Shown here piece by piece: positions 61,905 through 64,000 of a DNA stretch of 64,000 nt (positions within the stretch are counted from its first letter, which is position 1; each line of letters opens with the position of its first letter). The translations under genes and the position numbers were made by a program. Location: assembly GCF_039822625.1 (NCBI RefSeq), contig NZ_JBDLLG010000015.1, forward strand, positions 1 through 64,000. The letters run 5' to 3'. The DNA is from Marinimicrobium locisalis. GTDB lineage: Bacteria; Pseudomonadota; Gammaproteobacteria; Pseudomonadales; Cellvibrionaceae. The notes under the pieces were generated by a model. It was not told the DNA's origin and ran no database searches. It was given only the letters and a program-made list of their open reading frames with translations.

Positions 61905-63674
61905 TTAACGCACTAACGGCCACCCCAGTATCAATACGGTGAGAGTCGTCACCCCCACCAGGGCATTCATCGGCGCGCCCACCTTCAGGAAGTCCGTAAA
62001 GCGATACCCCCCGGGGCCGTAAACCATCAAGTTGGTCTGATAACCCAGAGGCGTAGCGAAGCTCGCCGAGGCCGCAATCATCAGCGCAAAGAGATAGGGC
62101 TCGGGATTGAGGCCGGCCTTTTCGGTAATCTCCAACACTACCGGCAGCATGATAATGGCCGCGGCGTTGTTGGTCACGCATTCGGTCAGCACCGAAACGG
62201 CGACATACACCAGCACCAAAATCAGCCAGGGGTGCCCCCCGCTGAGGTCCACGGCAGCTTGGCCCAGCAATCGAGCCACTCCGGTTTTATCCAGCGCTGC
62301 CCCCAGCGAAAAGGAGGCGGCAATGGTAAGCAGTACCGTCGGGTCCAGGCTCTTTTGTGCCTGGGGCCCCGAGCAGCAGCCGGTGATAATCATGGCGGCC
62401 GCGCCCACCAGGGCGGCCTCCAACATGGGCAGCACGCCAAAGGCGGCGGTGAGCACCACCGCCAGCAAAATGCCCCAGGCCAAGTACGCGCGCTGGTGCC
62501 GTGGCGCCTCGGTCTGCAAGTCGTTGATTAACAGAAAGTCTTTGTTGTATTGCTGACGGCTGACAAAAGCGGGGCGCGCCTCCAGCAACAGCGTGTCACC
62601 GGGTTTGAGCTTAATCGTCCCCAGGCTCCCCGGTACCCGTTCGCCATTACGGGCCACCGCCAGAACCACGGCCCCGTAGCGCTCGCGGAACTGGGAGTCC
62701 CGAATGGTCTGGTTAATACAGTTACTGTGGGGGGAAATGACCGCTTCCACCAGACGGCGCTCGCTGTGCTCGCGGCCGAGAGTGGGCTCGCCGTTGGTGG
62801 AGGCCACAATACCTTTGATGCGCAGCAGGTCGGAAATCGCCTCGGTATCCCCCGCAAAAATCAAACGGTCCCCCGCCTGCAGGGGTTCCTCGGAGCCAAC
62901 CGCCGGCACGATGGCCCCCGCGCGTTCAATCTCCACCAGATAGATCCGCTTGAGGTTACGCAAACCCGCTTCGACCACGGTTTTGCCCACCAGCGGCCCG
63001 TTGCTGGCCACTGCCACCTCCAGGGTGAATTCCCGCAAATTGCCGAAGAGTGTTTTTTCCCGACGATCGGGCAACCAACGGGGGAAAAAGGCCAGTATAA
63101 ACAGCAGGCCCACCACGGCCACGGGCAGGGCCACCGCCGTGATGGAGAACAAGGAGAAGCCCTCATCGCCGGTCATGGATTGGTACAGTCCGTTCACCAC
63201 CAGGTTGGTACTGGTGCCCACCAGCGTCAGGGTGCCACCGAGAATGGCGGCATAACTCAAGGGAATCATCAGCTTGGAGGCGGGGACATCAATCCGCTTG
63301 GCCCAGGCTCGCACGGCGGGAATCATGGTCGCCACCACCGGGGTATTGTTGAGAAAACCGCTGAACAGTGCCACCGGCAGCGCCACCCTCAGTTGCGCCC
63401 GGCGTACGCTCCGGGGTTGGCCCAACAAATGGTGTACCACCAGCTCAAGCCCCCCGGAGGCATGAATACCGGTGGCCACCACAAACATGGCCGCCACGGT
63501 AATCAGGCCGCTGTTACTGAACCCCGACAGAGCTTCATCGGCGGTCAAAACGCCGGTCACCATCAGCAAAATCATCACCCCGGTCATGACCAAGTGTGGT
63601 CCGATGCGGGTAAAAATCAAGGTGCCCAGCGCCCCAAGGGTCAGCAACAGGGACAGCACGCCTTGCCATTCCAT
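61905..63674 (-). CDS. SLC13-family anion permease with two TrkA-C domains
   Basis: 589 residues. About five N-terminal helices, then a cytoplasmic insert with two RCK/TrkA-C domains (about 205-290 and 295-375; GAIVPAVGSEEPLQAGDRLIF and IKLKPGDTLLLEARP), then about six more helices. The ion-transporter pattern NTPVVATMIPAVRAWAKR and its repeat TNNAAAIIMLPVVLEI place it in the divalent-anion:Na+ symporter group (sulfate, dicarboxylate or similar). ATG 63674 (MEWQGVLS) is chosen because the first helix follows directly. Confidence 0.88.
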   Translation of the reverse strand: MEWQGVLSLLLTLGALGTLIFTRIGPHLVMTGVMILLMVTGVLTADEALSGFSNSGLITVAAMFVVATGIHASGGLELVVHHLLGQPRSVRRAQLRVALPVALFSGFLNNTPVVATMIPAVRAWAKRIDVPASKLMIPLSYAAILGGTLTLVGTSTNLVVNGLYQSMTGDEGFSLFSITAVALPVAVVGLLFILAFFPRWLPDRREKTLFGNLREFTLEVAVASNGPLVGKTVVEAGLRNLKRIYLVEIERAGAIVPAVGSEEPLQAGDRLIFAGDTEAISDLLRIKGIVASTNGEPTLGREHSERRLVEAVISPHSNCINQTIRDSQFRERYGAVVLAVARNGERVPGSLGTIKLKPGDTLLLEARPAFVSRQQYNKDFLLINDLQTEAPRHQRAYLAWGILLAVVLTAAFGVLPMLEAALVGAAAMIITGCCSGPQAQKSLDPTVLLTIAASFSLGAALDKTGVARLLGQAAVDLSGGHPWLILVLVYVAVSVLTECVTNNAAAIIMLPVVLEITEKAGLNPEPYLFALMIAASASFATPLGYQTNLMVYGPGGYRFTDFLKVGAPMNALVGVTTLTVLILGWPLVR

Positions 63675-63839
63675 ACAGTCTCGTCCAGTGTGGTTATTAA
63701 ACCCCGCGAGCATAACGAAACGCGTTAATCAGAGAAAATAGTTATTGGCTCTAGGGTTATAACAAGTGAGTATATGGTCATCCGAAGCGCCTTCCATGGC
63801 GTAATCGCTCCCGACTTTTACGGCGTCCGGATAAAAGCT

Positions 63840-64000
63840 ATGACTTCACGGCCTCGACCCACCTTCTTTTCAGTGCTTGTGCTGCCGCTGTTGCTCGCCA
63901 CCGGCGCGGCCAGTGGCGCGGAACTCACTCTCACGGTAAGCAATGCCGATGAAGAGGCGGAGCTGATTCTCTATTTGTACGAAGACCCGGACCGGTTCGG
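63840..64000 (+). CDS. Exported protein, start only (DUF2141-like)
   Basis: The first 53 codons of a gene cut by the window end. A signal peptide (FFSVLVLPLLLATGAASGA) is followed by ELTLTVSNADEEAELILYLY, which resembles the first strand pair of DUF2141 proteins. The family call is weak because little is visible. Confidence 0.5.
   Translation, partial: MTSRPRPTFFSVLVLPLLLATGAASGAELTLTVSNADEEAELILYLYEDPDRF

Noticed and set aside
62550..63728. A 392-codon plus-strand frame opposite the SLC13 permease
   Set aside because: Antisense, rich in His, Gly and Gln, no domain; the permease with its TrkA-C domains is the real gene.

Overview
The window looks like the chromosome of a G+C-rich (about 58-60% by eye) marine gammaproteobacterium of the Cellvibrionaceae/Marinimicrobium kind. 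The basis is gene content and order: ubiE-ubiJ-ubiB, glnA-DUF4124-ntrB-ntrC, a PA2779/PA2778-type pair, a GH10 xylanase, uronate and pectin catabolism with a TRAP transporter, and a petrobactin-type siderophore cluster. The genus is an inference. I saw no rRNA, tRNA or CRISPR array.

Layout. 0.4-4.8 kb: an RHS polymorphic toxin with an A+T-rich C-terminal tip and an adjacent leucine-rich-repeat-like immunity candidate. 5.1-12.1 kb: a minus-strand asbABCDEF-type operon for a 3,4-dihydroxybenzoate siderophore, with asbD and asbE fused. Upstream, on the same strand, lies an operon of an orphan OmpR-type regulator, a DUF2218 protein and a MATE exporter. Each operon is preceded by a good Fur box. 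14.8-19.2 kb: a membrane-anchored retropepsin-like protease, then the ubiquinone genes ubiE-ubiJ-ubiB. 19.2-20.7 kb: an A+T-rich insertion bounded by a decayed second copy of the ubiB 3' end. 20.9-32.7 kb: housekeeping and exported enzymes (S9 peptidase, dtd, proline iminopeptidase, Tat-exported GH10 xylanase, PQQ-type sugar dehydrogenase, hemH, PA2779/PA2778 pair, trmH, TauE-like permease). 33.3-37.3 kb: typA and thiI. 37.3-42.5 kb: glnA and ntrBC, each with an NtrC site and a sigma-54 promoter visible in the sequence.

42.9-61.8 kb is a carbon-catabolism region. It holds PPi-type phosphofructokinase with class I aldolase, a mannonate/fructuronate-type oxidoreductase, KDG kinase, a DctPQM TRAP transporter, the three-subunit proton-translocating transhydrogenase, altronate dehydratase, a DUF4861-GH105 lipoprotein, kduI and kduD. 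Together they would import uronates, release 4-deoxy-uronates from unsaturated pectin fragments and carry them through 2-keto-3-deoxygluconate to KDPG; the transhydrogenase would supply NADPH. The 1.2 kb gap between altronate dehydratase and the GH105 gene carries twin 18-bp palindromic operators, a third operator-like palindrome, a minus-strand intrinsic terminator with no visible gene ahead of it, and a possible 52-codon membrane peptide.

The most unusual sequence-level structure is a family of four palindromic elements (two at 32.9-33.3 kb, two at 51.1-51.6 kb). They share a core and internal modules, but each copy has its own, perfectly self-complementary, terminal arms.
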